From contig NZ_FWXH01000021.1 in NCBI RefSeq assembly GCF_900176305.1, positions 1 through 42,877 on the forward strand: 42,877 nt of DNA, written 5' to 3'. Of this stretch, positions 1 to 8,877 are shown in pieces (positions within the stretch are counted from its first letter, which is position 1; each line of letters opens with the position of its first letter). The position numbers were made by a program, and so were the translations under genes. The notes under the pieces were generated by a model, which did not search any database, had not been told where the DNA came from, and saw nothing but the letters and a program-made list of their open reading frames with translations. The stretch comes from Clostridium acidisoli DSM 12555 (GTDB lineage: Bacteria; Bacillota; Clostridia; Clostridiales; Clostridiaceae).

Positions 1-288
1 AAACTATCATATTAACACCAAAGGCTACGCCTAAAAGTAAAACCTATGGTTAAAATACATATTATTGTTGTCTCTAAATATTAAGACACATAAATTCATT
101 ATTTTTCCGACGTAGGAGGAAAAATTTCCTTAGCCTTTACTGATTTATCAGTAAACTTTTCACCTTTTATACGAGCATAGCAAGGATAAAACCCATCACC
201 TCGCCATTAGGCGACCTTTCACCTTTTAACGTGCGAAGCAATCGTTAAAACCCTTCACTTTGTTTCGCAATTTCTTATTATTATGAAT
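1..288 (-). repeat. Fishbone repeat copy R1 (inverted, truncated by window start)
   Basis: Read on the minus strand this is the left arm and part of the centre of the repeat seen complete at 39412-39988. From position 286 downwards it gives the terminal AAATTGCGAA, then GGTGAAGGG-type words alternating with hairpins, and the centre containing GGCGTAGCC. Its fourth hairpin has the stem TTTACTGA/TCAGTAAA, where other copies have TTTATGGA/TCCATAAA, so both strands of the stem changed together. The right arm is outside the window. It fills most of the 354 bases before the first gene. Confidence 0.85.
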
Positions 289-354
289 TTAAATATTTTT
301 AGCAATAGCAAAATTGATATCGTTTACACATTGTATTGTAGCTTTCTCAACAAG

Positions 355-756
355 TCATTTAATAGCAACCCTTACTTTCTTGAAATAGTTTTTTTTATCT
401 AGTATAACCTTGTATCCAGCACTTAGAGTTTTTTCGGTTTCTTCTTCTAAAGGTGTGGAAATCCAAATAGGAGTGGTTATTGAAAAGTCAGCTTCAATTC
501 CGTTTGAATACCAGATTTGCAAAGAAGTAACTATACCATTTTGCTTAATACTAGATTCAACTACAACACCAAAATTATTTACAAAGGATGGATTGTCTGT
601 ATACAGTTTCGGGGTTGTAGTTATTAAATGAAAATGAATAGCTGCGTTTTCGTTGTTTTCACCTCTCCCATATGCTCCAACTAATATTAATGCATGTATA
701 GTATCCTGTATTCTTGTCCATCTTTCTACATCATTTATAAAATTTGCAATATCCAT
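355..756 (-). CDS. Degenerate nucleotidyltransferase-like protein (133 aa)
   Basis: The N-terminal half resembles the small nucleotidyltransferase fold of the aminoglycoside adenylyltransferase / DNA polymerase beta superfamily. A glycine loop GAYGRG sits at residues 27-32, followed by NENAAIHFHL at 35-44. Active members usually have GS before the loop and a D-x-D pair (for example NSDIDL) at that second site. Here both Asp positions read Ala39 and His41, while a possible third Asp (D90, in EADFS) remains. Catalysis by the usual two-metal mechanism therefore looks lost; it may be a pseudoenzyme or a decaying gene. The start is supported by AAAGGAG a few bases upstream. The stop lies about 65 bases from repeat R1. 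The protein is short for the family. Function unknown. Confidence 0.6.
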   Translation of the reverse strand: MDIANFINDVERWTRIQDTIHALILVGAYGRGENNENAAIHFHLITTTPKLYTDNPSFVNNFGVVVESSIKQNGIVTSLQIWYSNGIEADFSITTPIWISTPLEEETEKTLSAGYKVILDKKNYFKKVRVAIK

Positions 757-1024
757 GTATTACTCCTTTCTGAAACTTTTAAATCACTTTTTTCTTATCA
801 ATATGCTATGACACATTTATTTATGTACTATTTTACCAAATATATTTTTGTTTATGCTAAATTATAAAATTTGAGAAGCTATAATATATTCTATTAGAAG
901 AAACTTTTTTTAAAACCTTTATTATAAATTGTTTTTTTATAATCCTAATATTAGTGTGTGCAATTTAATTATATGTATAGAATAGTAAAATTTCAAATTT
1001 AAATGTTAAGGATGTAAATAGAAT

Positions 1025-1054
1025 TTGGAAAATTTAAGTTTGCTATGATAATAT
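1025..1054 (+). promoter_or_regulatory. Candidate sigma-A promoter for the metallophosphoesterase; otherwise empty 757-1098 gap
   Basis: TTGGAA at 1025-1030 is followed after 18 bases by TAATAT at 1049-1054. The rest of the 342-base gap between the divergent genes is AT-rich, and I see no strong hairpin, ORF or clear minus-strand promoter in it. Confidence 0.4.
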
Positions 1055-1098
1055 ATAAGTATACAACTAACTACTATTCATTTGGGGGATGGTGAACT

Positions 1099-2076
1099 TT
1101 GTTAAGGTATATACTTGAAAAATTTATGATTGTATTTAGTGAATTGATTTATTTTATTTTTGAGAGAGAAAAACAAGATAAGTTATCACAAAAGTTTAAA
1201 CTTAAGTTTAGAAAAGATGGAACTTTTAAGATTATTCAGTTTACAGATATTCATGCACGTCCAAAAAAAAATGAAAAGACAATTAGTCTAATGGAAAGTG
1301 TACTTAAATCAGAAAAGCCAGATTTAGTGATTTTAACAGGTGATTGTATAGATGGACGATATTGTAGAAGTGAAGAAGTTGTAAAAAATGTAATTCATAA
1401 CATAGCTAGTGTTATGGAAAAATATAAAGTACCTTGGTCAGTAGCACTGGGCAATCATGATTGTGAATTTTGCAGCTTGAATAGAGAACAACAATTAGAA
1501 ATTTATATGTCATATGATTATAATTTGAGTCAAAGGTTTTCAAGGGTAATTGGCAGGGCAGGAGATTATAATTTATTAATAATGGATTCCAAAGATTCTA
1601 AAGCAGTCTTTAATATATTTATGATGGATTCAGGTGATTATTGCTTTAGAGGATATGATTATATAACTAAAAGGCAAATACATTGGTATGAAAGTTTATC
1701 TAACAAGTTAGAAAAAAATTTTCATAAAAAAATTCCTTCATTTATGTTTTTTCATATACCATTAAGACAACAAAAAATTATAGGTAAAAGTGGAGCCTTT
1801 CATGGAAACAGAAATGAAAATGAATGTGTTCAAGCTGTAGATAGAGGATTATTTGATTCGTTAAAAAAGATGGGGAATGTAAAAGCTGTCTTTTGTGGAC
1901 ACGATCATACTAATGATTATTATGGAGATATTGATGGCATAACCTTAGGATATGGCAGGTGTTCAGGATATAATGGATACTGTAAGGAAGGGTTTTCTAG
2001 GGGGGCAAGAGCTTTTGTTATAGATGAAAAAAACTTAGAAAAGCTTAATACTTATGTAGTACTTGATGAGTCATAA
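1099..2076 (+). CDS. Calcineurin-like metallophosphoesterase, Dcr2-like group
   Basis: Predicted two-metal phosphoesterase; substrate unknown. The ordered metal motifs are visible: FTDIH near residue 50, TGDCID near 82, GNHD near 117, FFHIP near 222 and GHDH near 267. Together with the DSGD and YDYI region in the middle, the layout resembles yeast Dcr2/Sia1-like and bacterial relatives. Length (325 aa) is normal. The N-terminus is hydrophobic (residues about 8-22) and may anchor the protein to the membrane; I see no cleavage site. The start is the TTG at 1099, because GGGGGATGG lies just upstream and the next ATG has no ribosome site. The gene is monocistronic: repeat R2 starts a few bases past its stop and the next gene converges. 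Confidence 0.8.
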   Translation: MLRYILEKFMIVFSELIYFIFEREKQDKLSQKFKLKFRKDGTFKIIQFTDIHARPKKNEKTISLMESVLKSEKPDLVILTGDCIDGRYCRSEEVVKNVIHNIASVMEKYKVPWSVALGNHDCEFCSLNREQQLEIYMSYDYNLSQRFSRVIGRAGDYNLLIMDSKDSKAVFNIFMMDSGDYCFRGYDYITKRQIHWYESLSNKLEKNFHKKIPSFMFFHIPLRQQKIIGKSGAFHGNRNENECVQAVDRGLFDSLKKMGNVKAVFCGHDHTNDYYGDIDGITLGYGRCSGYNGYCKEGFSRGARAFVIDEKNLEKLNTYVVLDES

Positions 2077-2450
2077 TAGTTAGAAATTACGAAGCAAGTC
2101 GGTTAAAGATTTTTCCTCTACTGCGTGAGTAAAAAGGTGAAAGATTGCCAGAGTGGCAAGATTAAAGAATTAACGGCAATACCGTTAATGGTGAGAAAAT
2201 TTGCTTGCAGCAAAAGGTTTATGATGATTTTTCTACGCTATGCTGCGAAAAATCTTTGAACTTAAATATACAATCTAAAGTATATTTCCCTTCATCTTTT
2301 ACCTGTTACTCAAGTAACTTCTCTTACCTTTGACGGCTTTAGCCTCGTCAAATCTTTCATCTAGCCGAAGGCTTTCTTTGATCTTTTTATCTAGCTTTAG
2401 CTACGATAAAAATCTTTAACTCTGTACTTCGCAATTTCTTTATATTATGA
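2077..2450. repeat. Fishbone repeat copy R2 (subfamily B, spacer word GGTTAAAGA)
   Basis: A complete 375-bp variant lying between two convergent genes. Ends are GAAATTACGAAG and CTTCGCAATTTC. Left-arm words GGTTAAAGA, GGTGAAAGA, GATTAAAGA and GGTGAGAA separate hairpins such as TTGCCA/TGGCAA and ATTAACGG/CCGTTAAT. Right-arm words TTCTCTTACC, TCTTTCATC, TCTTTGATC and TCTTTAACT separate hairpins such as GTTACT/AGTAAC, TTTGACG/CGTCAAA and TTTTTATC/GATAAAAA. The words pair left to right in nested order. The hairpin at about 2234-2262 (GATTTTTC/GAAAAATC) and the following AT stretch are the reverse complement of the matching part of copy R7, so this section is inverted relative to R7. It fills the 394-base gap. 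Confidence 0.85.
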
Positions 2451-2470
2451 GGTTAAATATCATGTTTTAA

Positions 2471-3598
2471 TTAAAAATTTATTTTTTTCTTTCGCATGCT
2501 TACGTTTGAAATTAACCCTATAATAATAAAGTTGGTAAGCAAGGAACTTCCACCAGCACTCATAAAGGGAAGTGTGATTCCAGCAACTGGAGCAAGTCGA
2601 ATTGTCATTCCTATATTTTGGAAAATCGAAAATGATAAGGCAGAAAAATATCCTATACAAATAAGTTTACCTAAAATATCCTTAGATTGTATTGAGGTTT
2701 TTAATATCCTTACAAGTAGAATTACGTAAAGTAAAAATAAAACAACTGCTCCAATAAGGCCCCATTCTTCACCAACAACAGAGAAAATCATATCCGTTTG
2801 AGCCTCTGGTATAAAACCACCACTAACTTGAGTGCTGTGAAGAAAGCCTTTACCCAAAATTCCACCAGAACCTATAGCAAGAATGGAATTGTCAACTTGC
2901 AGGGTTGAATCGGAACTACTAGCGCTAGGATTTAAGAAACTAGTTATTCTAAGTATTTGATAGGGCTTTAATAAATTCAGTTTCCAAACCAATATACAGG
3001 AAAGTACAGCAATTAATAAAACGGTAAATATTATTTTTAAGTGTAAATTGGAAATAAACAACATTCCAAATACAATGCAAAGACAAATTATAGCTAATCC
3101 ATAGTTCGGCTCTTTAAGTATGAACGCAACAGGAATAGCAGTGTATATTACAATTTGGAGAAGATTTTTAAATTTGTTTACATCACCATCCATATCACTA
3201 ATTTTCTTAGCTATTAGAAGAATTAATCCAATTTTAATAATCTCGGCAGGTTCTATAGTTATGCCAAATATCTTTATCCAGGATTGAGCACCTTTTGTTA
3301 CATTTCCAGCAATATCAGTGTAAAATAATAATGCAACACCAACCCAGTATAAAATGTAAGAAAAATTAGAAATAAATATGTAATCAAATAGCAATGAAAG
3401 ATAAACAAATATCAAACTAAGAAATAAGAATATTAGCTGAGTTATAAAAATATGAGTTCCAGAACTTTTTAAGTTTGCATTGTTAACAGTAGCACTATAA
3501 ATATTAAGACTTCCAAATAAAGATATAATTACTGGAATTATTAATAATGAAAAATCTAATTCTTTTAATAATTTCCTATCTAACATAAATTTTTTCAA
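2471..3598 (-). CDS. rodA: SEDS-family peptidoglycan glycosyltransferase, RodA type
   Basis: Integral membrane polymerase that elongates glycan strands from lipid II, normally together with a class B PBP. The 375-aa protein has about ten hydrophobic segments. It carries the RodA/FtsW signature region IPEAQTDMIFSVVGEEWG near residues 265-282 and the C-terminal GGSSLLTNF motif near 349-357. The short N-terminus and QTD-x-IF motif favour RodA over FtsW, but SpoVE-like paralogues cannot be excluded. The start gives MKKFML; the upstream ribosome site is GAAGGTGAT. It is divergent from the CNNM genes and convergent with the phosphoesterase. No PBP gene lies beside it. Confidence 0.8.
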   Translation of the reverse strand: MKKFMLDRKLLKELDFSLLIIPVIISLFGSLNIYSATVNNANLKSSGTHIFITQLIFLFLSLIFVYLSLLFDYIFISNFSYILYWVGVALLFYTDIAGNVTKGAQSWIKIFGITIEPAEIIKIGLILLIAKKISDMDGDVNKFKNLLQIVIYTAIPVAFILKEPNYGLAIICLCIVFGMLFISNLHLKIIFTVLLIAVLSCILVWKLNLLKPYQILRITSFLNPSASSSDSTLQVDNSILAIGSGGILGKGFLHSTQVSGGFIPEAQTDMIFSVVGEEWGLIGAVVLFLLYVILLVRILKTSIQSKDILGKLICIGYFSALSFSIFQNIGMTIRLAPVAGITLPFMSAGGSSLLTNFIIIGLISNVSMRKKKINF

Positions 3599-3783
3599 TT
3601 AATCACCTTCTAGATTTAGTTATTTTATGAGCATAAAAATATTATATCATATATAAATTGCCTAAGCTATGTATCTATAAATTTCCATGTTGTTCATAAA
3701 ATGTTCATATTTATTTGATATAATTAAAACAGTTTTATAAAAAATAAAATTTATATAATGGAATCTTAGAAGGAGGATTTTTA

Positions 3784-5124
3784 ATGGAACCCGAGCCTGA
3801 ACCTGAGCCTACTAGTAATATAACGGTTCAACTTATACTAATAATTGTATTGATACTCATAAATGCTTTTTTTGCCGCGGCAGAGATGGCTTTAGTGTCT
3901 TTAAACAAAAACAAAATCAAAACTCTTGCCGATGGCGGTAACAAAAGAGCAAAGCTCTTAGAAAAACTTATCGAGTCACCAACAAAATTTTTATCAACTG
4001 TTCAAGTTGGTATCACAATGGCAGGATTCTTTTCTAGTGCATTTGCTGCAACAGGTCTTTCAAACCAACTTGCAACATTTTTAAGCAAATATAATGTACC
4101 ATATACGAGTCAGGTGTCTTTAGTAATTATAACTATTGCATTGTCATATTTTACGCTTGTATTTGGTGAGTTATTTCCTAAACGTATAGCACTTCAGAAA
4201 TCTGAAACCATTGCTATGCTATCTGTAGTACCAATTCTATACGTTTCTAAAGTAGTAGTTCCATTTGTTAGTTTGCTCACTGTATCTACCAATTTTTTGT
4301 CTAAAATAATTGGCTTTGGAAAAGATAATTCAGAGGAAAAAGTATCTGAAGAAGAAATAAAATCTCTTGTTGAAATTGGACAAGAGGATGGAACAATAAA
4401 CGAAACTGAAAGAGAAATGATAAACAGTGTATTTGATTTTAATGATAAAATGGCCAGAGAAATTATGACACCGAGAACAGATGTATTTATGATAGATATA
4501 AACATGCCTATGTCAGAATTTATAGATGAATTATTGGAAGAAAAATATGCTAGAATACCTGTGTATAATGATGATAAAGATAACATTATTGGCATATTGT
4601 ATATGAAAGATTTTATAATTGAAGCTAAGAAAAATGGCTTTAATAATATTGATATAAGAAAAATTTTACACACACCTTATTTTGTTCAAGAAAGTAAAAA
4701 AATAGATGTATTATTTAAAAAACTTCAAACATCTAAAAAACATATGGCTTTACTTATTGATGAATATGGTGGATTTGAGGGAATAGTTACAATTGAAGAC
4801 ATTGTTGAAGAGATAATGGGAGAAATTGAGGACGAATATGATGACGATGAACCAGATATTGAAAAAATTGATGATAATACGTATTTAGTAAAGGGATTAC
4901 TTACTTTAGATGAATTTAATGAACATCTGGATTTGAATTTAGTTTCTGAAAATTGTGATACAATAGGTGGATTTTTAGTTAGTGTAATGGGAAGCATACC
5001 TAAAAAAGGTGAAGAAAAAACTGTTGAGTATGATAATATTATATTTAAGATAGAAGAAGTTAAAGAAAGAAGAATTGAAAAAATAAAAGTATGTTTAACA
5101 AATAAAATGCTTCAAGAATGTTAA
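3784..5124 (+). CDS. CNNM/CorC-HlyC family membrane protein 1
   Basis: Belongs to the DUF21-CBS-CorC_HlyC family (HlyC/TlyC 'hemolysin-like', CNNM), linked in other organisms to Mg2+ or Co2+ efflux and homeostasis. In order: a DUF21 membrane domain (about residues 14-200, with AAEMALVS and FGELFPKR motifs), a CBS pair (about 215-340, including IMTPRTDVF and LIDEYGGFEGIVTIEDI) and a C-terminal CorC_HlyC domain (about 360-440). The N-terminus is an odd EP repeat (MEPEPEPEPT) ahead of the first helix. GGAGG upstream supports the start. A near-identically organised paralogue begins 36 bases after its stop, so both probably share one transcript. Confidence 0.88.
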   Translation: MEPEPEPEPTSNITVQLILIIVLILINAFFAAAEMALVSLNKNKIKTLADGGNKRAKLLEKLIESPTKFLSTVQVGITMAGFFSSAFAATGLSNQLATFLSKYNVPYTSQVSLVIITIALSYFTLVFGELFPKRIALQKSETIAMLSVVPILYVSKVVVPFVSLLTVSTNFLSKIIGFGKDNSEEKVSEEEIKSLVEIGQEDGTINETEREMINSVFDFNDKMAREIMTPRTDVFMIDINMPMSEFIDELLEEKYARIPVYNDDKDNIIGILYMKDFIIEAKKNGFNNIDIRKILHTPYFVQESKKIDVLFKKLQTSKKHMALLIDEYGGFEGIVTIEDIVEEIMGEIEDEYDDDEPDIEKIDDNTYLVKGLLTLDEFNEHLDLNLVSENCDTIGGFLVSVMGSIPKKGEEKTVEYDNIIFKIEEVKERRIEKIKVCLTNKMLQEC

Positions 5125-5160
5125 AAATAATTTATGAGACTGTTATAGGAAGGTTAAAAT

Positions 5161-6474
5161 ATGATTACATTTATTAATATTATTATTGTATTGCTTTTAG
5201 TTGCAACAAATGGTTTTTTCGTAGCTACTGAATTTGCAATGGTAAAGGTAAGAAAATCTAGAATAGAAACATTAGCACTTGAGGGAAATAAGCTTGCTAA
5301 AAACACTTTGAAGGTTATCAACAATCTAAATGCTTATTTATCAGCATGTCAGTTAGGAATAACCCTTGCATCTTTAGGGCTTGGATGGATTGGAGAACCA
5401 GCATTTGCAAAAATGTTAATGCCAATATTTAATTTGTTTTCAATACCAGCAACTGTAATACATTCTATTTCAACTGTTTTAGGTTTTTCACTTATAACCG
5501 GACTTCATATTGTACTTGGAGAATTAGCCCCTAAATCTATTTCGATTATAAATACAGAAAAAATAGCCATGTTTACAGCAATGCCACTTATTATGTTTTA
5601 TAGACTAACTTATCCGATAATGTGGGCTTTTGACCATAGTACTAGTATAGTTTTAAAAATATTTGGTATTACACAAGTAAATGAAAATGATCCAGCGCAT
5701 ACTGATGAGGAAATAAAGTTATTAGTTGAGGAAAGTTATGAGCATGGTCTTATAGATAAGACCGAAATGACATTTGTTGATAATATATTTGATTTTTCTG
5801 AAAAGACCGTAAAGGAAATAATGATACCTCGTACAGACATGGAATGTATCTATATTGAAGATTCTTTTGATGAAATTATAGAAACAACTTTAAAGGAACA
5901 GATGACTAGATATCCGATATGCAGAGATAGTAAAGACAATGTTATAGGGTTTATACACATTAAAGATCTTTACAGAATGAAGATTGAAGATACAAAAGAA
6001 AATTTAGAAGAAGTTATTAGAGAAATTAAATTTGTACCAGAGTCAATGTCCATTAGTGAGTTATTAAAGCTTATGCAAAAGGAAAGAGCACAGATGGCTA
6101 TAATAATTGATGAATATGGTGGAACTGCAGGACTTGTAACTGTTGAGGATATACTAGAAGAGATAGTTGGTGAAATTCAAGATGAGTTTGATGAAGAAGA
6201 AAATGAAGAAATAAGTAAAAACGAAGATGGAAATTACATTGTAGATGGAAAAATCATTATTGATGATATAAATGAATTATTAGAAACTAATATAGAAGAT
6301 GAAAATATAGATACCATTGGTGGGTGGATTTATTCGCAGCTAAATTCTTATCCACAAATAAACGATAAGGTTATATATAAAAATTATGAGTTCATTGTAA
6401 TGAAGTGTAATAGAAAAAGAATAAGTAAAATTTTAATAAAAAACATTAAAAATGAACAAGATGAGGAAGTTTAA
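5161..6474 (+). CDS. CNNM/CorC-HlyC family membrane protein 2
   Basis: Tandem paralogue of the preceding gene, with the same domain order: DUF21 (about residues 1-195, motifs ATEFAMVK and LGELAPKS), CBS pair (about 205-330, IMIPRTDME and IIDEYGGTAGLVTVEDI) and CorC_HlyC C-terminus (about 345-430). It lacks the EP-rich leader of its neighbour. Length 437 aa is usual. AGGAAGG a few bases upstream supports the ATG. Sequence divergence is moderate, so the duplication is not recent. Tandem copies may form hetero-oligomers or act on different cations; that is inference. Homocysteine methyltransferase follows after 37 bases. Confidence 0.88.
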   Translation: MITFINIIIVLLLVATNGFFVATEFAMVKVRKSRIETLALEGNKLAKNTLKVINNLNAYLSACQLGITLASLGLGWIGEPAFAKMLMPIFNLFSIPATVIHSISTVLGFSLITGLHIVLGELAPKSISIINTEKIAMFTAMPLIMFYRLTYPIMWAFDHSTSIVLKIFGITQVNENDPAHTDEEIKLLVEESYEHGLIDKTEMTFVDNIFDFSEKTVKEIMIPRTDMECIYIEDSFDEIIETTLKEQMTRYPICRDSKDNVIGFIHIKDLYRMKIEDTKENLEEVIREIKFVPESMSISELLKLMQKERAQMAIIIDEYGGTAGLVTVEDILEEIVGEIQDEFDEEENEEISKNEDGNYIVDGKIIIDDINELLETNIEDENIDTIGGWIYSQLNSYPQINDKVIYKNYEFIVMKCNRKRISKILIKNIKNEQDEEV

Positions 6475-6511
6475 ACTGTAGGATATTAAAAGCAGAGGAG
6501 CAATCAGAGAG

Positions 6512-7462
6512 ATGAATCCCATAGAAAAAATTTTAAGAGAATACCCATTAATTATTTTAGATGGAGCACTTGCAACTGAGCTTGAAAAACAAGATTTAGA
6601 TTTAAATGATACGTTATGGTCAGCAAAAGTACTTACAGAAAAACCAGAAGCAATATATAAGGTTCATTATGATTATTTTGTATCAGGAGCTGATTGTGCA
6701 ATTACAGCAAGTTATCAAGCAACAATTGATGGATTTCAAAAAAAGGGTTTTACCGAAAATGAAGCTATAGCACTTATAAAAAAATCTGTGGAACTTGCAG
6801 CAAAAGCTAGAGAAGATTTTTGGAAAAAACCGATAAATAGAGTAAATAGACCGTACCCATTAGTGGCAGCTTCGGTTGGACCATATGGAGCATATCTTGC
6901 AGATGGTTCTGAATATCGTGGAGATTATAAGCTTACAGAAAAGGAACTTATGGATTTTCATAGACCAAGAATAAAAACACTTATAGAGGCAGGAGCAGAT
7001 ATTCTTGCTTGTGAGACGGTTCCGAGTTTTGTTGAGGCAAAGGCAATAGCAAAATTATTAAATGAATTTAAAAGCACATATGCTTGGATTAGTTTTAGTT
7101 GTAAAAATAACCTACAAATAAGTGATGGAACTGAAATTTCTAAGTGTGCAAAGTATCTAGAGGATTTTGATAATGTGGCAGCCATTGGAGTAAATTGCAC
7201 AAGCCCCAAATATGTAACTTCATTAATTGGTGAAATAGCTAAAGCTTCATCTAAATTTATTATAGTATATCCCAATTCAGGTGAGGAATACAATGCAAAG
7301 AGTAAAGAATGGCATGGAGATTGTTCAAGTGAGGCATATGGCAAAAATGCTAGAAAATGGTATGAAGCAGGTGCAAGATTAATTGGAGGATGTTGTAGGA
7401 CTAGTCCAGAAGATATAAAGGCTATAGCGTATTGGGGAAGAAACCTTAAAGTTGGTTCATAA
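6512..7462 (+). CDS. mmuM: Homocysteine S-methyltransferase
   Basis: Zn-dependent enzyme that moves a methyl group from S-methylmethionine (or SAM) to homocysteine, giving methionine; cytoplasmic. The 316-aa protein shows the N-terminal LDGALATELE motif and all three zinc cysteines: C229 in GVNCTSP and C294/C295 in GGCCRTSP. The length matches MmuM/YagD. There is no permease (MmuP) next to it. It follows the two CNNM genes closely, probably by read-through, and the functional link is unclear. AGAGGAG at about 6494-6500 is a good ribosome site for the ATG. No SAM or T-box riboswitch is visible upstream. Confidence 0.9.
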   Translation: MNPIEKILREYPLIILDGALATELEKQDLDLNDTLWSAKVLTEKPEAIYKVHYDYFVSGADCAITASYQATIDGFQKKGFTENEAIALIKKSVELAAKAREDFWKKPINRVNRPYPLVAASVGPYGAYLADGSEYRGDYKLTEKELMDFHRPRIKTLIEAGADILACETVPSFVEAKAIAKLLNEFKSTYAWISFSCKNNLQISDGTEISKCAKYLEDFDNVAAIGVNCTSPKYVTSLIGEIAKASSKFIIVYPNSGEEYNAKSKEWHGDCSSEAYGKNARKWYEAGARLIGGCCRTSPEDIKAIAYWGRNLKVGS

Positions 7463-7531
7463 TATATATATATTCAAACTAAACTTTTAGTGTTAATATT
7501 GTATTATTAACTTAATAGGGGGGCTAGATAC

Positions 7532-8776
7532 ATGAACAAACTTATCTATAACTACAAAGGACTTCCAAAAGGCATGTATATATTGTTTTTTGCTCAAGTA
7601 ATTAATAGACTAGGCGATTTTGTCATGCCTTTTTTGGCGTTGTATCTTACACAAAAAATAGGTATGACTTCAGTAGCGGCAGGAATAATAGTAACGGTAT
7701 CTTCAATAATAACAATACCGGCATCAATGATTGGTGGAAAGATTGCAGATAAATTTGGAAGAAAGAAATCATATATGTATTCACAATTCATATCTGCAGC
7801 AGCTTTAATTCCTTGTGCAGTTACTAAAGATCCACATATAACCGTGGTATGTCTTTTAATAAGTACGTTTTTTAATGGTTTTATAAGACCTGCTTTTACA
7901 GCCATGATGACGGATATACTTTCACCAAAACAGAGACAAGCAGGTTTTTCCCTTCAATATCTAGGTATAAATGTTGGGGTATCTATAGGGCCAATTATTG
8001 CAGGATTTTTATTTAATAATCTATTACCCATGTTGTTTCTAGGAGATGCATTAACTTCATTTTTAGCGCTAATTTTAGTGTGGAGAAATATAGAGGAAAC
8101 TAAACCTAGTCATATAACAAAATCAAATAATGATAATAATTTTTCGGAAAAAGCAGAAATGGGAAATGTATTTCAAATGTTATATAAGAGACCTCATATT
8201 TGCTTCTTTATGATTATAAGTATAGCCTATAGCTTCACTTACAGCCAACATAATTTTGCATTGCCAATAACGTTAAAGGGCATATATGGTAATGATAGTT
8301 CTCGCATTTTTGGACTTCTTATGAGTGTAAATGCAATTACAGTACTTGTGTTAACTGTTTTTATAACTGCATTAACAAAGAAAAAACATCCGCTTACAAA
8401 TATGATTGCTGTTGGAATTTTATATGCAATAGGCTTTGGTATGATTGGACATATAAGCAGTTTTAGTGCATTTGTTTTATCAACTGTAATATGGACAGCA
8501 GGAGAAATACTTAGTTCTATAAGCTCAGGAGTATATATTGCTAATAACAGTCCTAGTAACTATAGAGGAAGACTTAGTGGTATTTCATCAGTAGGCTGGG
8601 GAATAGGTTCAGCAGTAAGTACTTCAATTTCAGGTGTATACATACAGGCAAACGGATATAAATCTATTTGGACTTTGACACTTTTTGTGGCATTGGTTTC
8701 AGCAGCATTGATGTTTTTAGTAAAAGTATTTTCTATAAAACTAGAAAATAAGAAGGTTCCTGAGAGTCTGGTTTAG
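7532..8776 (+). CDS. Major facilitator superfamily transporter (drug-efflux-like)
   Basis: A 414-aa protein with about 12 hydrophobic helices split by a charged loop near residues 190-215. Between helices 2 and 3 it has the MFS motif A-like GGKIADKFGRKKSY (about residues 69-82), typical of proton-driven exporters. Substrate unknown; relatives include YttB/MdtH-like drug exporters. GGGGGG before the ATG is an unusually G-rich ribosome site. It is 69 bases downstream of mmuM with no clear terminator between them, so partial co-transcription is possible. A strong terminator follows the gene. Confidence 0.8.
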   Translation: MNKLIYNYKGLPKGMYILFFAQVINRLGDFVMPFLALYLTQKIGMTSVAAGIIVTVSSIITIPASMIGGKIADKFGRKKSYMYSQFISAAALIPCAVTKDPHITVVCLLISTFFNGFIRPAFTAMMTDILSPKQRQAGFSLQYLGINVGVSIGPIIAGFLFNNLLPMLFLGDALTSFLALILVWRNIEETKPSHITKSNNDNNFSEKAEMGNVFQMLYKRPHICFFMIISIAYSFTYSQHNFALPITLKGIYGNDSSRIFGLLMSVNAITVLVLTVFITALTKKKHPLTNMIAVGILYAIGFGMIGHISSFSAFVLSTVIWTAGEILSSISSGVYIANNSPSNYRGRLSGISSVGWGIGSAVSTSISGVYIQANGYKSIWTLTLFVALVSAALMFLVKVFSIKLENKKVPESLV

Positions 8777-8813
8777 AAAGGAAAAAACTTAGTATAGCAT
8801 TTATGGTATAATT

Positions 8814-8847
8814 AAAGAATATGCAATATAGGGCATATTCTTTTTTT
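8814..8847 (+). terminator. Rho-independent terminator after MFS gene
   Basis: An 11-bp stem, AAAGAATATGC (8814-8824) with GCATATTCTTT (8833-8843), is followed by an unbroken T run to 8847. A TATAAT at 8807-8812 lacks a matching -35, so I do not call a promoter there. Confidence 0.85.
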
Positions 8848-8877
8848 AGTGTGCCTAAGATTTAGGGAGATAATATT

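Noticed and set aside
410-631. Plus-strand ORF of 73 codons
   Set aside because: Shadow of the minus-strand nucleotidyltransferase-like gene, which has a good ribosome site and recognisable motifs.
4194-4673. 159-codon minus-strand ORF inside the first CNNM gene
   Set aside because: Antisense shadow of a well-supported coding sequence; low-complexity Ser/Ile composition and no ribosome site.
7491-7510. Hairpin GTTAATA/TATTAAC between mmuM and the MFS gene as a terminator
   Set aside because: The stem is 7 bp of mostly A/T with no T run after it.
8807-8812. TATAAT as promoter of the SNF2 helicase gene
   Set aside because: No -35 at the right distance, and it overlaps the start of the preceding gene's terminator.
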